This document shows positions 39,171 to 48,915 of a stretch of DNA of 64,000 nucleotides, piece after piece. How positions within the stretch are numbered: position 1 is the first letter of the stretch; each line of letters begins with the position of its first letter. The notes under the pieces are model-generated. The model ran no database searches and was not told the origin of the DNA. It saw nothing but the letters and a program-made list of their open reading frames with translations. Location: the NCBI RefSeq assembly GCF_014279795.1, contig NZ_CP047945.1, positions 2,004,572-2,068,571 on the forward strand. Direction: 5' to 3'. The position numbers were made by a program, and so were the translations under genes. The DNA is from Synechococcus sp. PROS-7-1. GTDB lineage: Bacteria > Cyanobacteriota > Cyanobacteriia > PCC-6307 > Cyanobiaceae.

Positions 39171-39638
39171 TTGCCCCATCCACTCCTGCCGGACATCATT
39201 CCCGTTGCAACCAGCACAGCTGCAGCGCACGGTTTTGAACTGGCAGAGATTCAGATTCTCACGCACCTGCAGCCCATGACGGTGCAGGTGCAGATCCGTC
39301 GCAGTGATGGTTCTGATGTGTCTCTCGACGACTGTGCAGGCTTCAGTGGACCCATGGGTGAAGCTCTCGAGTCGCAGGCGCTGCTCACCGAGGCGTATGT
39401 TCTGGAGATCAGCAGTCCTGGAATCGGGGAACAGCTCCAGAGCGATCGGGACTTTCAGACGTTCCGCAGCTACCCGGTTGAAGTCCTCTATCGCGATGAC
39501 GAAGGCAGGGAACAACGGCAACAGGGCTCCCTGCTCGAACGCAACGACGACCACGTGCAGGTGAATGTGCGCGGACGCATCAAACGCATTCCCAGACCCT
39601 CTGTGATTTCCGTTCAGCTCATCAGTCCGACCGGCTGA
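39171..39638 (+). CDS. rimP: Ribosome maturation factor RimP
   Basis: RimP is needed for 30S subunit assembly. The 155-residue protein has the N-terminal fold with FELAEIQI and RRSDGSDVSLDDCAGFSGPMGEALE, the YVLEISSPGIG signature and a C-terminal SH3-like part. The start is TTG at 39171 (MPHPLLPDIIPV). It heads the conserved rimP-nusA-ylxR-infB operon. The 140 bases upstream contain a TACATTGATTAAGG segment that could include a promoter, but no clear -35 is seen. Confidence 0.92.
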   Translation: MPHPLLPDIIPVATSTAAAHGFELAEIQILTHLQPMTVQVQIRRSDGSDVSLDDCAGFSGPMGEALESQALLTEAYVLEISSPGIGEQLQSDRDFQTFRSYPVEVLYRDDEGREQRQQGSLLERNDDHVQVNVRGRIKRIPRPSVISVQLISPTG

Positions 39639-39688
39639 ATCACCTCCCCCACTCATTTCCTTTTTCCCTTACTCACGCTCCGCACCCG

Positions 39689-41098
39689 ATGGCTCTCGTT
39701 CTTCTTCCCGGCCTCACCAACCTGATCGAAGACATCAGTGAAGAGAAGAAACTTCCCCCGCAGGTGGTGGAAGCGGCTTTGCGGGAGGCACTCCTAAAGG
39801 GGTACGAGCGTTATCGGCGCACGCTGTATCTAGGAGTGGGTGAAGACCCGTTCGATGAGGAATATTTCAGCAATTTCGACGTTGCCCTCGACCTCGACGA
39901 AGAGGGCTACCGCGTTCTCGCCAGCAAGATCATTGTTGATGAGGTGGAAAGTGAAGATCATCAAATCGCCCTGGCAGAGGTGATGCAGGTCGCCGATGAT
40001 GCCCAGTCTGGAGACACCGTGGTGCTTGATGTCACCCCGGAGAAGGAAGATTTCGGGCGGATGGCAGCTGCCACCACAAAGCAGGTGCTCGCCCAGAAGT
40101 TGCGGGACCAGCAGCGTCGGATGATTCAAGAAGAATTCGCCGATCTTGAGGATCCTGTCCTCACAGCCCGCGTGATTCGCTTTGAACGCCAATCCGTGAT
40201 CATGGCCGTGAGCTCTGGCCTGGGGCGTCCGGAGGTGGAGGCTGAGCTTCCACGACGGGATCAGCTTCCTAATGACAATTACCGTGCCAACGCCACCTTC
40301 AAAGTCTTTCTGAAGGAGGTCAGCGAAGTCCCCAGGCGCGGCCCCCAACTGTTCGTAAGCCGAGCCAACGCAGGGCTCGTGGTTTACCTATTCGAGAACG
40401 AAGTTCCCGAAATCCAGGAAGGCTCGGTGCGCATCGTTGCCGTCGCCCGAGAAGCCAATCCACCGTCCCGTTCGGTCGGCCCTCGCACCAAGGTTGCCGT
40501 TGACAGCATCGAACGGGAAGTGGACCCCGTTGGTGCCTGCATCGGTGCACGCGGCTCGAGGATTCAGCAGGTTGTGAATGAGCTGCGTGGCGAGAAGATC
40601 GATGTGATCCGCTGGTCCTCCGATCCTGGTCAGTACATCGCCAATTCCCTCAGCCCTGCCAGGGTGGATGTGGTGCGGCTTGTCGATCCTCTCGGGCAGC
40701 ATGCCCATGTGCTGGTTCCACCGGATCAATTGAGCCTCGCCATCGGACGCGAGGGGCAGAACGTTCGCCTCGCAGCCCGTTTAACGGGCTGGAAGATCGA
40801 CATTAAAAATTCCAGCGAATACGACCAAGCCTCAGAGGACGCGGTTGTGTCCGAACTGATTGCCCAACGGGAACAGGAAGAGGCCCTCCAGCGGGAAGCA
40901 GAAGAGCGTCTGGCCGCAGAACAGGCCGCCAGAGCCGAGGAAGATGCTCGACTGCGCGAGCTCTATCCCCTCCCTGAAGATGAGGAGGAGTACGGCGACG
41001 AAACGGTTGACGACGTTGCGATGCCTGACGGTGAAGCAGCCGAAACCGGCGAGCCGACTGCCGAGTCCAGTGATTCCACAGAGGAAGGAGCCCGGTGA
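39689..41098 (+). CDS. nusA: Transcription termination/antitermination factor NusA
   Basis: NusA binds RNA polymerase and modulates pausing, termination and antitermination. The 469-residue protein has the N-terminal polymerase-binding domain, an S1 domain region (about 120-190), and two KH domains with PVGACIGARGSRIQQVVNELRGEKIDVI and IGREGQNVRLAARLTGWKIDI. The tail (about 390-469) is Glu-rich and low complexity. It lies between rimP and ylxR; the latter overlaps its stop by four bases. Confidence 0.96.
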   Translation: MALVLLPGLTNLIEDISEEKKLPPQVVEAALREALLKGYERYRRTLYLGVGEDPFDEEYFSNFDVALDLDEEGYRVLASKIIVDEVESEDHQIALAEVMQVADDAQSGDTVVLDVTPEKEDFGRMAAATTKQVLAQKLRDQQRRMIQEEFADLEDPVLTARVIRFERQSVIMAVSSGLGRPEVEAELPRRDQLPNDNYRANATFKVFLKEVSEVPRRGPQLFVSRANAGLVVYLFENEVPEIQEGSVRIVAVAREANPPSRSVGPRTKVAVDSIEREVDPVGACIGARGSRIQQVVNELRGEKIDVIRWSSDPGQYIANSLSPARVDVVRLVDPLGQHAHVLVPPDQLSLAIGREGQNVRLAARLTGWKIDIKNSSEYDQASEDAVVSELIAQREQEEALQREAEERLAAEQAARAEEDARLRELYPLPEDEEEYGDETVDDVAMPDGEAAETGEPTAESSDSTEEGAR

Positions 41099-41376
41099 AC
41101 CCTCAGCGCCCCATCCTGCGACGCTGTGTCGCCTGCCGTCAGCTGCTGGACCGCAGCCTTCTCTGGCGGATTGTGCGTGACTATCGGGATGGGGTTCTCC
41201 TCGATGACGGAATGGGGCGTTCGGCCTATCTCTGTCCTCAGGAGAGCTGTTTAGAAGAAGCACAACGTCGGAAACGACTGCAGAAAGCCCTGCGATGCCA
41301 GGTGCCTGACAGCGTGATGGCGACGTTGAAGCAGCGACTATTCCCTGATAAGGAGACAGTCGCTGAGGCAAGATGA
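41095..41376 (+). CDS. ylxR: YlxR / DUF448 RNA-binding protein
   Basis: A 93-residue basic protein with RRCVACRQLLDRSLLWRIVRD and GMGRSAYLCPQESCLEEAQRRKRLQ, the YlxR signature of a conserved nusA-infB operon protein thought to bind RNA. It begins at a GTG overlapping the nusA stop and ends about 63 bases before infB. Confidence 0.9.
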   Translation: MNPQRPILRRCVACRQLLDRSLLWRIVRDYRDGVLLDDGMGRSAYLCPQESCLEEAQRRKRLQKALRCQVPDSVMATLKQRLFPDKETVAEAR

Positions 41377-41439
41377 ACACTGGCCCCACCTTGAGTGGTG
41401 CCCCGAGGCACACCGTGCCCGGACCGACCGGAGACCTGA

Positions 41440-44400
41440 ATGACCAGCAGCGGCAAAGTCAGAATCTATGAGCTGTCCAAGGACCTTGGTCTGGACAACA
41501 AAGACGTGCTGGATGCCGCTGAGAAGCTGTCCATTGCGGCCAAGAGCCACAGCAGCTCGATCAGCGAGACAGAGGCTGGCAAAATCCGCAGCCTCTTAAA
41601 GGCAGGGAGCGCACAGCGCATTGCAGCCTCTCCCGCGAAACCCGCGCCAAGCAAGGCCATCCTCTCGGTTCAAAAAGCTGCAGATTCGAGCAACAACGCT
41701 CCAGCACGTCCAGTACAGCCAAAACCCGCAGCCAAACCACTCCCTGCCGCGCCGGCTGCGCCGACGCAAGCGAAATCTCCTCAGCAGCCGCCTGCCAGGC
41801 CTTCCGCCCCCTCACGACCGGCGACCCCGAAAGCTGCAGCTCCACAGACCAGCGCACCTCAAAAACCGGTGGTACGCCAGCAACCAGCGGCACAGCAACC
41901 GGTCCCGAGACCAAAACCGGCACCAGCACCAGCGCCGGAACGCACCGTCAGCCGACCTCCATCGCCTCCTGCACGCCCGGTTCCCCAGCAACCCTCCGCG
42001 CCTGCACCGAAGCCACGCGGTGCCGCTCCCGTCCGGAGAAGTTCCCCCAACGATGCACCGCGGCCGGCGAATGCACCCTCGAGCCGTCCCCAGCCCAAAA
42101 CTCCTGTCAACAGGAATGCCCCCCCACCGCAACGGCCGGCTGCCAAGCCCGAATTAGTGGGCCGCCCACAACCCAAGCGACCGGAAGGACCTCCAGCCCG
42201 ACAAAACGCAGGACCAGGTTCTCCAAGACCGGCTGTCAGCCCTCGCCCCAGTGCGCCAGGGAGCCAAAGAAATATGCCCCAACGTCCAGCCGGTGCCCAG
42301 CGCCCCGGAGCGCCCACGCGGCCTGGAACTGGAGCGGGCCGTCCGTCTCGCCCCGGTGGGAACACCCTTGAGCTTGTCGGCAAGCCGATCCGTCGAGACA
42401 GCAGCGGAAGCAAAGGTGATGGTGGCCGTCCTCCTGGTGGAGCACGCCCCGCATCCGGCGGCAACCGTCCAGCCATGCCACCCGGCATGCGCAAACCGGT
42501 CGCACCCGGTGAGCTCATGCAGCTCCAGAAACCTTCCGGACGTCCAGGTGCTCCCCCGCCGAGACGGCCTGACGGCACGCCTGTCACTCCAAGAGGAGAC
42601 GGTCCGAAAGCAACCCCTCCGGTCACCCGCCCCGCGGCGACTCCGCCATCGCCAGCGACAGCCCCAAGGCGCCCCGGCGGCTTCAGGCCCGGCGCTGGTC
42701 CTGGAGGGCAGCGCCGCCCTGGTCGGCCTGACTGGGATGACAGCGCCAAGCTGGACGCTCTGCGCAACCGTTCACCGCAGAAGCAACGCCAAAAAGTTCA
42801 CATCATCGGCGAGAACGACGATTCCCTGGCTGCACAGACCGGTGGATTCGCTGGCGAGCAGGAAAACATGGTGCTGTCGGCCAGCCTGGCGCGCCCCTCC
42901 AAGCCGAAATCCCAGCACAAGTCTGCACCGAAACCGGTGGCGGCCATGCGCAAGCGCCGCAAGGAAACCACGCGACAGCGCCAGCGGAGGCGGGCCATGG
43001 AGCTGCGGGCTGCTCGGGAAGCGAAGCAGGTAAGGCCCGAGATGATCGTTGTTCCGGAGGACAACCTCACGGTTCAGGAGCTGGCCGACATGTTGAGTGT
43101 CGAAAGCTCGGAAATCATCAAATCCCTCTTCTTCAAGGGAATCATCGCCACGGTCACCCAGTCTCTCGACATGCCCACGATCGAGACCGTGGCGGAAGAA
43201 TTCGGTGTTCCCGTCCTTCAGGACGACGTTGAGGAGGCTGCGAAGAAGACCGTGGAAATGATCGAGGAAAAAGACCTCGACCATCTCATCCGCCGTCCCC
43301 CGGTCGTCACCGTCATGGGCCACGTGGATCACGGCAAGACAAGCCTCCTCGACGCGATCCGCAAGGCGCGTGTTGCGGCGGGCGAAGCCGGTGGCATCAC
43401 CCAGCACATCGGTGCTTATCAAGTCGAGATCGAACACAGCGGCGAACCTCGCAGGCTCACCTTCCTTGACACTCCTGGCCACGAAGCGTTCACAGCCATG
43501 CGCGCCCGTGGAACGAAGGTCACAGACGTGGCGGTCCTCGTGGTGGCAGCTGATGACGGAGTGCGGCCTCAGACGCTCGAAGCCATCAGCCACGCGCGCG
43601 CTGCCGAAGTGCCCATCGTTGTGGCCATCAACAAGATCGACAAGGAAGGGGCTTCACCTGATCGGGTGAAGCAAGAGCTGTCTGAACAGAATCTCCTGGC
43701 CGAGGAGTGGGGCGGTGATGTGGTGATGGTGCCTGTCAGTGCCATCAAGTCGGAGAACATCGACAAACTGCTGGAGATGCTCCTGCTGGTCACCGAAGTC
43801 GAGGATCTGCAGGCCAATCCCGATCGCCTGGCCCGTGGCACGGTGATCGAAGCGCACCTCGACAAGGCCAAGGGTCCAGTGGCCACCCTTCTCGTGCAAA
43901 ACGGAACGTTGCGAACGGGCGATGTGGTGGCGGCCGGTCCTGTGCTCGGCAAAGTCCGCGCCATGGTCGATGACGCCAGCGTTCGCCTCAAGGAGGCAGG
44001 TCCTTCCTGTGCGGTGGAAGCGCTTGGATTCAGCGAAGTGCCGACGGCCGGTGATGAGTTTGAGGTGTACCCGGATGAGAAGTCAGCCCGTGCCGTGGTC
44101 GGCGACCGCGCCTCCGATGCCAGGGCCACCCGCCTGGCCCAGCAGATGGCTTCGCGCCGTGTCTCCCTCACCGCCATGTCTGGTCAGGCGAATGACGGCG
44201 ACCTCAAGGAGCTCAATCTGATCCTCAAGGCCGATGTACAGGGCTCGGTTGAAGCCATTCTTGGCTCGCTCGAACAGTTGCCGAAGGATGAAGTTCAGGT
44301 GAGGGTCCTGCTCTCGGCGCCTGGCGAGATCACAGAAACGGATGTCGACCTGGCTGCAGCATCCGGAGCCGTGATCGTGGGCTTCAACACCTCCATGGCC

Positions 44401-44820
44401 TCAGGAGCTCGCAAGGCCGCCGATGCCAACGGTGTGGACGTGCGTGATTACGACGTGATCTACAAGCTCCTGGAAGACATCCAGTTGGCCATGGAAGGCC
44501 TGCTGGAACCGGAGCTCGTGGAAGAAGCCCTGGGCGAGGCCGAGGTGCGGGCCGTGTTCACGATCGGCAAGAGCGCCGTAGCCGGCTGCTACGTCACCAG
44601 CGGGAAACTGCAGCGGAACTGCAGAGTTCGTGTGCATCGCGGAAAGGAGATCGTCTACGCCGGCGACCTCGACTCTCTGCGCCGCAACAAGGACGACGTC
44701 AAGGAAGTGGCGACTGGTTTCGAATGCGGCGTGGGCACGGATCGCTTTGCCAACTGGCAAGACGGTGACCGCATTGAAGCCTTCAAGATGGTCACTCAGC
44801 GCCGCAAGCTCACCACCTGA
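41440..44820 (+). CDS. infB: Translation initiation factor IF-2
   Basis: A 1126-residue IF-2. The first 450 residues include a short N-terminal domain ([21 protein letters not shown]) and then a long Pro/Ala/Arg/Gly-rich disordered linker (about 60-425), much longer than in E. coli. The conserved G domain starts near residue 620 with [12 protein letters not shown] (G1), [12 protein letters not shown] (G3) and NKIDK (G4), followed by domains II to IV. IF-2 delivers initiator tRNA to the 30S subunit using GTP. The stop overlaps the ATG of the next gene by one base. Confidence 0.97.
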   Translation: MTSSGKVRIYELSKDLGLDNKDVLDAAEKLSIAAKSHSSSISETEAGKIRSLLKAGSAQRIAASPAKPAPSKAILSVQKAADSSNNAPARPVQPKPAAKPLPAAPAAPTQAKSPQQPPARPSAPSRPATPKAAAPQTSAPQKPVVRQQPAAQQPVPRPKPAPAPAPERTVSRPPSPPARPVPQQPSAPAPKPRGAAPVRRSSPNDAPRPANAPSSRPQPKTPVNRNAPPPQRPAAKPELVGRPQPKRPEGPPARQNAGPGSPRPAVSPRPSAPGSQRNMPQRPAGAQRPGAPTRPGTGAGRPSRPGGNTLELVGKPIRRDSSGSKGDGGRPPGGARPASGGNRPAMPPGMRKPVAPGELMQLQKPSGRPGAPPPRRPDGTPVTPRGDGPKATPPVTRPAATPPSPATAPRRPGGFRPGAGPGGQRRPGRPDWDDSAKLDALRNRSPQKQRQKVHIIGENDDSLAAQTGGFAGEQENMVLSASLARPSKPKSQHKSAPKPVAAMRKRRKETTRQRQRRRAMELRAAREAKQVRPEMIVVPEDNLTVQELADMLSVESSEIIKSLFFKGIIATVTQSLDMPTIETVAEEFGVPVLQDDVEEAAKKTVEMIEEKDLDHLIRRPPVVTVMGHVDHGKTSLLDAIRKARVAAGEAGGITQHIGAYQVEIEHSGEPRRLTFLDTPGHEAFTAMRARGTKVTDVAVLVVAADDGVRPQTLEAISHARAAEVPIVVAINKIDKEGASPDRVKQELSEQNLLAEEWGGDVVMVPVSAIKSENIDKLLEMLLLVTEVEDLQANPDRLARGTVIEAHLDKAKGPVATLLVQNGTLRTGDVVAAGPVLGKVRAMVDDASVRLKEAGPSCAVEALGFSEVPTAGDEFEVYPDEKSARAVVGDRASDARATRLAQQMASRRVSLTAMSGQANDGDLKELNLILKADVQGSVEAILGSLEQLPKDEVQVRVLLSAPGEITETDVDLAAASGAVIVGFNTSMASGARKAADANGVDVRDYDVIYKLLEDIQLAMEGLLEPELVEEALGEAEVRAVFTIGKSAVAGCYVTSGKLQRNCRVRVHRGKEIVYAGDLDSLRRNKDDVKEVATGFECGVGTDRFANWQDGDRIEAFKMVTQRRKLTT

Positions 44821-45620
44821 TGATCACCCGCCGAGAGCCGCTCCTCTGGCTTCAGCTCATGGCCTTGGCCGTGATTCCGCTGGAGCTCGAGCTGCTCAGG
44901 CTCGTTCTTGCTGGCAGCAGCTTCGGGCCCTCTCCAGCCCTGGAACGCCTTTTGGTCTGGAGTCTGTCTGTGGTGGCGCCGGGTTACTGGCTGGTGCAAC
45001 GACCCGTGGACTGGGGATCACTGCTGCTGCTGCGTCAGCCTCTCTCAACCCGTCAGGTGGACCAGCGACGGATCAGTGCACTTCAACAGTCACCCGCGCT
45101 GCAAATTGCCACGGTGTTCGGCGTGGTGCTTCTACTGATGGTCCTCTGGTGGGTCGACCGTTCAGCCCTCTTGGTGATTGATCTCTCGCCTGTGAGAGAA
45201 GGGAGCAGGCTCACAGGATTGCTGCTCTCGGGCCTGGTTCTCTCTCTGCTTCTGTGGCAGTGGCAACAACTCTGTTCCAGCCTTTGGCTGCTCACCCGTT
45301 CTGACGAAACCGTTCTTGCCGTTGAGCCCCTCAGCGACGAACAGATTCGCAGCGATCGAACCAGTTTTGGCTTCGGGCTGCTGACTCTGCCGACGCTGAC
45401 GTGGTCGTCCCCCAGTGAAAGCTCACGACTCGGTTCTGGGCCGATCGAACCAGAGCAAGCTTCCGAACAGAACGACCGCTCCGATCTGGATCAAGAGGTC
45501 ACTGGGAACGACGGGATTGCCAGCACTGAGGCGGAAAGCCATCACGAAGAGGCCGAGACCACCGGAGCCGAACAAAGCGACCCAGAGGAGACGTCTGAGC
45601 CCCCGCCAGGGAGTGCGTGA
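44820..45620 (+). CDS. Low-complexity-tail membrane protein
   Basis: A 266-residue protein with four hydrophobic spans in the first 160 residues (LQLMALAVIPLELELL, LLVWSLSVVAPGYWL, VFGVVLLLMVLWW, LLLSGLVLSLLLWQW) and a C-terminal 70-residue tail rich in Glu, Asp, Ser, Gln and Thr. This matches the cyanobacterial low-complexity-tail membrane proteins, function unknown. Its ATG overlaps the infB stop by one base. The coding of the tail overlaps the DUF3493 gene on the opposite strand for about 198 bases. Confidence 0.78.
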   Translation: MITRREPLLWLQLMALAVIPLELELLRLVLAGSSFGPSPALERLLVWSLSVVAPGYWLVQRPVDWGSLLLLRQPLSTRQVDQRRISALQQSPALQIATVFGVVLLLMVLWWVDRSALLVIDLSPVREGSRLTGLLLSGLVLSLLLWQWQQLCSSLWLLTRSDETVLAVEPLSDEQIRSDRTSFGFGLLTLPTLTWSSPSESSRLGSGPIEPEQASEQNDRSDLDQEVTGNDGIASTEAESHHEEAETTGAEQSDPEETSEPPPGSA

Positions 45621-45686
45621 CTCCTGAAGGAGTCTCTGACGCATGGCCGGATCCAAATCCCTGTTTCCCTGCTGATCTGATGTCAC
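45423..45686 (-). CDS. DUF3493 family small membrane protein
   Basis: An 87-residue protein with the DUF3493 core: DPAMRQRLLQESRTPWRGLRRLLW, two membrane spans (VALFGSGGLGLFVMAF and IQIGAVVLFGSLLWF), and a DLLIQIGA joint. The family is conserved in cyanobacteria, function unknown. GTG at 45686 is the preferred start (an upstream TTG at 45707 and an internal ATG at 45644 are alternatives). Its last 198 bases lie antisense to the acidic tail of the preceding membrane protein, so both frames seem to be used. Confidence 0.78.
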   Translation of the reverse strand: MTSDQQGNRDLDPAMRQRLLQESRTPWRGLRRLLWVALFGSGGLGLFVMAFRLSAGNPVVPSDLLIQIGAVVLFGSLLWFDRPRTES

Positions 45687-45726
45687 GGACGACGGGCTTG
45701 GTCCCAAATGTTAATTTCCATAGGTC

Positions 45727-45799
45727 GCCGATGTAGCTCAGCTGGTAGAGCAACGCTTTCGTAAAGCGTGGGTCGCCTGTTCAAGTCAGGTCATCGGCT
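45727..45799 (+). tRNA. tRNA-Thr (anticodon CGT)
   Basis: The sequence folds as a standard cloverleaf: acceptor GCCGATG/CATCGGC (7 pairs), D arm GCTC...GAGC, anticodon stem ACGCT/AGCGT with loop TTCGTAA (anticodon CGT at 45760-45762), and T arm GCCTG-TTCAAGT-CAGGT with the usual TTC. No CCA is encoded. It would read ACG codons. It lies alone between two convergent/divergent genes and no integrase gene is next to it. Confidence 0.95.
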
Positions 45800-45882
45800 T
45801 GAAAAGTCTGTTGCTTTCCGCGCCTGGATCGTCGTTCAGCATCCTGAATCCATCAGGCTGCTGAGATTGATTCGAACGGTTC

Positions 45883-47049
45883 ATGGACTCGGAAAGCGAC
45901 TCCAGCCGCATGCTCCAACGGCTGCACCGCAGTCATATGCGTGATGCCGCCCTCGACGAGGTCTTCATCGTGTTGAGCGTGGGGGCGAGCCTGATCGCCA
46001 CGCTCGGGCTGCTTGCGAACAGCGCCGCCGTGGTGATCGGCGCCATGGTGGTGGCCCCGTGGATCATGCCGCTGCGGGCGGCCGCATTTGCAATCCTGCT
46101 TGGAGAGATTCAACTGCTGGGGCGATCACTGCGCACCTTGATGGTGGGGGTGGTCAGCACCACACTCTTGTCTCTGGTGCTGGGATCCCTGGCGGATTTA
46201 CCGCGATTCGGCACTGAAGTGCTGACCCGAACAACGCCGAATCTGCTGGATCTCGGGATCGCACTGGTGGCTGGTGGCCTCGCCACCTACGCCAAGCTGC
46301 GCAGCGATGCGGTGAGCTCCCTCGCAGGAACGGCCATCGCTGTGGCTCTGGTTCCCCCAGTGTGTGTGATGGGTCTGCTCCTCTCACAGCAACAGTGGAA
46401 CGATGCAGCAGGTGCTGGGCTGCTGTTCGCCACCAACCTGCTGGGCATCCTCACCGGTGGCCTTGTGTTGATGGCCTGGAAGGATCCCGAATTCAGGCAG
46501 GTGTTCCGACGCAGTCATCTCAGCGCTGCAAGCTTCACCCTCACCGGCCTGCTCCTCTTGCCACTCGGCAGTAGTTTTTTCAATCTGTTGGACAGAGCCC
46601 GGAAGGACAGCACCCGGGACTTGCTTCAAGAGACCATCGAAAGCTTTCTGACGCGGGAGACGCTGACCTTCGGCGATCGGGAGTCTGTGGATGTGGAGCG
46701 CGTGGATATCGCCTGGAATCAAGATCCGCCGATCATTCGCGTCATCGTGCGGGTCTCGGATCCAGCCCTACCCAGTTTCAAGCAGGTCTCAGCTGTGCAG
46801 GAAGCAATCAACCGCCGGCAAGACATCAATTTCCGATTGGTCGTGCAGCGCACTGCGGTGGATGTTGTCGGACCTGAAGTAGCTCCGAATCCAGCGACAC
46901 CCGCAGCCGAACAACTGTTAATGCCAGCACCTGAGCCGGAACAAGCAATTGAGCCGACTGAATCAGACGTGGATCCAGCGAAGGACAACCTTGGGGGTGA
47001 CGCACTGCCGCTTGGTCGACCCGAAACCCAACAAAAAGCCCCCTCGTGA
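45883..47049 (+). CDS. DUF389 family membrane protein
   Basis: A 388-residue protein with about six membrane spans in residues 25-250 (VFIVLSVGASLIATLGLLANSAAVVIGAMVVAPWIMPL, AIAVALVPPVCVMGLLL and others), typical of DUF389, followed by a soluble beta-alpha domain and an acidic, Pro-rich tail (about 330-388). Function unknown in the family. The last codons of the tail lie in the stem of the terminator shared with psbA, so the stop codon is inside the hairpin. Confidence 0.85.
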   Translation: MDSESDSSRMLQRLHRSHMRDAALDEVFIVLSVGASLIATLGLLANSAAVVIGAMVVAPWIMPLRAAAFAILLGEIQLLGRSLRTLMVGVVSTTLLSLVLGSLADLPRFGTEVLTRTTPNLLDLGIALVAGGLATYAKLRSDAVSSLAGTAIAVALVPPVCVMGLLLSQQQWNDAAGAGLLFATNLLGILTGGLVLMAWKDPEFRQVFRRSHLSAASFTLTGLLLLPLGSSFFNLLDRARKDSTRDLLQETIESFLTRETLTFGDRESVDVERVDIAWNQDPPIIRVIVRVSDPALPSFKQVSAVQEAINRRQDINFRLVVQRTAVDVVGPEVAPNPATPAAEQLLMPAPEPEQAIEPTESDVDPAKDNLGGDALPLGRPETQQKAPS

Positions 47050-47060
47050 GAGGGGGCTTT
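47033..47060 (-). terminator. Terminator of psbA, bidirectional
   Basis: An 8-base stem AGCCCCCT / AGGGGGCT with a 6-base loop is flanked by AAAA on the left and TTTCC on the right. In the minus direction the T-run is good and it lies about 40 bases after the psbA stop. On the plus strand it serves the DUF389 gene, whose TGA falls in the loop. Confidence 0.88.
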
Positions 47061-47099
47061 CCGATTCAACTGACGCTGAATCTTTTGGAGACTTCAGCC

Positions 47100-48179
47100 T
47101 CAGCCGATGGCGGGTGCTTGCAGAGCCACAGGAGTGGACTCAGCAGCTGCCAGGTCGAGGGGGAAGTTGTGAGCGTTGCGCTCGTGCATCACTTCCATGC
47201 CGAGGTTGGCGCGGTTCAGCACATCAGCCCAGGTGTTCAGGACGCGGCCCTGACCATCAAGGATGGACTGGTTGAAGTTGAAACCGTTCAGGTTGAAAGC
47301 CATGGTGCTGACGCCCAGGGCAGTGAACCAGATGCCGACCACAGGCCAGGCAGCCAGGAAGAAGTGAAGGCTGCGGCTGTTGTTGAAGGAGGCGTATTGG
47401 AAGATCAGGCGACCGAAGTAACCGTGGGCAGCCACGATGTTGTAGGTCTCTTCCTCTTGGCCGAACTTGTAGCCGTAGTTCTGGGACTCGCTCTCGGTGG
47501 TTTCACGCACCAGGGAGGAGGTCACCAGGGAGCCGTGCATGGCGGAGAACAGGGAGCCACCGAACACACCTGCGACGCCCATCATGTGGAAGGGGTGCAT
47601 CAGGATGTTGTGCTCTGCCTGGAACACCAACATGAAGTTGAAGGTGCCGGAGATGCCCAGGGGCATGCCGTCAGAGAAGGAGCCCTGACCGAAGGGGTAC
47701 ACCAGGAACACGGCGGAGGCAGCAGCCACAGGTGCGCTGTAAGCAACGCAGATCCAGGGGCGCATGCCGAGGCGGTAGGACAGTTCCCACTCGCGGCCCA
47801 TGTAGCAGAAGATGCCGATCAGGAAGTGGAAGACAACCAGCTGGTAAGGACCGCCGTTGTACAGCCACTCGTCGAGGGAGGCAGCTTCCCAGATGGGATA
47901 GAAGTGAAGGCCGATGGCGTTCGAGGAAGGAACAACAGCACCAGAGATGATGTTGTTTCCGTAGATCAGGGAGCCGGCGACGGGCTCACGGATGCCGTCG
48001 ATGTCGACGGGGGGCGCTGCGATGAAAGCAACGATGAAGCAGGTGGTGGCAGCCAGCAGGGTGGGGATCATCAGCACACCGAACCAGCCCACATACAGGC
48101 GGTTGTTGGTGGAGGTGACCCACTCGCAGAAGGACTGCCAGCCATTGGCGCCGGAGCGCTGCTGAATGGTGGTGGTCAT
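47100..48179 (-). CDS. psbA: Photosystem II reaction centre protein D1 (D1:2 form)
   Basis: The 359-residue D1 protein has five membrane spans and the ligands expected for chlorophyll, pheophytin, QB and the Mn cluster, and ends with the cleaved tail after LDLA. Residue 130 is Glu ([13 protein letters not shown]). In marine Synechococcus this marks the D1:2 (high-light) isoform; low-light D1:1 has Gln130. The start ATG at 48179 follows a long leader with a hairpin. It is monocistronic, ending at the shared terminator. Confidence 0.98.
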   Translation of the reverse strand: MTTTIQQRSGANGWQSFCEWVTSTNNRLYVGWFGVLMIPTLLAATTCFIVAFIAAPPVDIDGIREPVAGSLIYGNNIISGAVVPSSNAIGLHFYPIWEAASLDEWLYNGGPYQLVVFHFLIGIFCYMGREWELSYRLGMRPWICVAYSAPVAAASAVFLVYPFGQGSFSDGMPLGISGTFNFMLVFQAEHNILMHPFHMMGVAGVFGGSLFSAMHGSLVTSSLVRETTESESQNYGYKFGQEEETYNIVAAHGYFGRLIFQYASFNNSRSLHFFLAAWPVVGIWFTALGVSTMAFNLNGFNFNQSILDGQGRVLNTWADVLNRANLGMEVMHERNAHNFPLDLAAAESTPVALQAPAIG

Positions 48180-48218
48180 GAGTACGGAAAAGAAGGCTCC
48201 GAAGAGCGGTTACGGAAG

Positions 48219-48235
48219 GGCAGGAATGCCCTGCC
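48219..48235 (-). promoter_or_regulatory. Hairpin in the psbA leader
   Basis: GGCAGG-AATGC-CCTGCC (6-base stem, 5-base loop) sits about 40 bases before the psbA start. It could affect mRNA stability or translation, as 5' structures do for psbA in other cyanobacteria. Confidence 0.4.
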
Positions 48236-48242
48236 AAACAAG

Positions 48243-48248
48243 AGTGTA
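48243..48248 (-). promoter_or_regulatory. Candidate psbA -10 box
   Basis: TACACT on the minus strand about 64 bases ahead of psbA matches four of six -10 bases; no strong -35 is seen 17 bases further on. Transcription from here would make a leader that includes the hairpin at 48219-48235. Confidence 0.3.
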
Positions 48249-48390
48249 AAGCAACATTGCGAAAGTTTTCCGCAGCTTTATGAAGTCGTTGTGAAGAAGC
48301 GTTGAGCTACGGCCCGTCTCGCCTCCCGGGGAGTCGACGACCGCTAAAGAATCGCTTAAGGTTCTTAGCGTGAGTCTTAAGGAGACGCGT

Positions 48391-48531
48391 GTGGTCTTGA
48401 TCCGCTGGCTGATCGCTGGCCAACGTCTCGAGGAGACCGTGCCAACCAAGCACGCACGCCATCGGCGCAATGAATTGGAAGCGCAGGGCGCCGTTGTGTA
48501 CTGGAGCGAAAGACTGGTTGAAAGCCACTGA
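48391..48531 (+). CDS. Small conserved-looking protein, 46 residues
   Basis: A GTG at 48391 preceded by AAGGAG with a 6-base gap (48379-48384) opens a 46-residue frame: MVLIRWLIAGQRLEETVPTK, then HARHRRNELEAQGAVVYWSE. The excellent ribosome site decides the start and supports expression; an in-frame GTG at 48370 lies before it. The protein is basic in the middle and amphipathic, with no membrane span. I recall similar short proteins in marine Synechococcus but know no function. It is divergent from psbA. Confidence 0.6.
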   Translation: MVLIRWLIAGQRLEETVPTKHARHRRNELEAQGAVVYWSERLVESH

Positions 48532-48564
48532 CCCGCCAAACTGGATCAGCTGAGATCAGAGGCC

Positions 48565-48915
48565 ATGCCCCTGAGGTTGCGATCAACGTTCAGAAACGTG
48601 TCCCGCGGAGCCGTAGCACTCCTCACTTTGGGGCTTCTCAGCTCCTGCCAAACCTCATCAGAACGGGACAGGAACGATTCCGGTTCCCAGACGCAAGCGA
48701 TCCAACGACTGGACGAACGCCTCAAACAACTTGAACAACGCCTGGACACCGCAACGCCAGTGCCAGATCAAGGCAATCGCGTGCCACCAGGTCCCATCAA
48801 ATCCATCACCTTCCGCAGCGGAACAGCGGATGACAGGGTTCGCATCTACTGGGCCAACGGGGACCGCACTGATCTGCCCTGCACGCTCGAGCAGGGCACG
48901 TGGGCCTGTGGCTAG
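48565..48915 (+). CDS. Small lipoprotein with coiled-coil segment
   Basis: A 116-residue protein with a signal peptide and lipobox LLSSC (Cys28), a helical coiled-coil stretch (IQRLDERLKQLEQRLD, about 46-61), and a beta-rich C terminus (ITFRSGTADDRVRIYWANGDRTDLPC, GTWACG) with two cysteines that could pair. No family recognised. It stands 33 bases after the 46-residue gene on the same strand. Confidence 0.7.
   Translation: MPLRLRSTFRNVSRGAVALLTLGLLSSCQTSSERDRNDSGSQTQAIQRLDERLKQLEQRLDTATPVPDQGNRVPPGPIKSITFRSGTADDRVRIYWANGDRTDLPCTLEQGTWACG

Noticed and set aside
45727..45799. tRNA-Thr as an integration site for a genomic island
   Set aside because: No integrase, no direct repeat of the tRNA 3' end and no change in gene type were seen on either side.
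47046..48305. Long plus-strand open frame of 419 codons opposite psbA
   Set aside because: It is the antisense of the highly conserved psbA gene; its His/Gly/Val-rich translation has no domain features.
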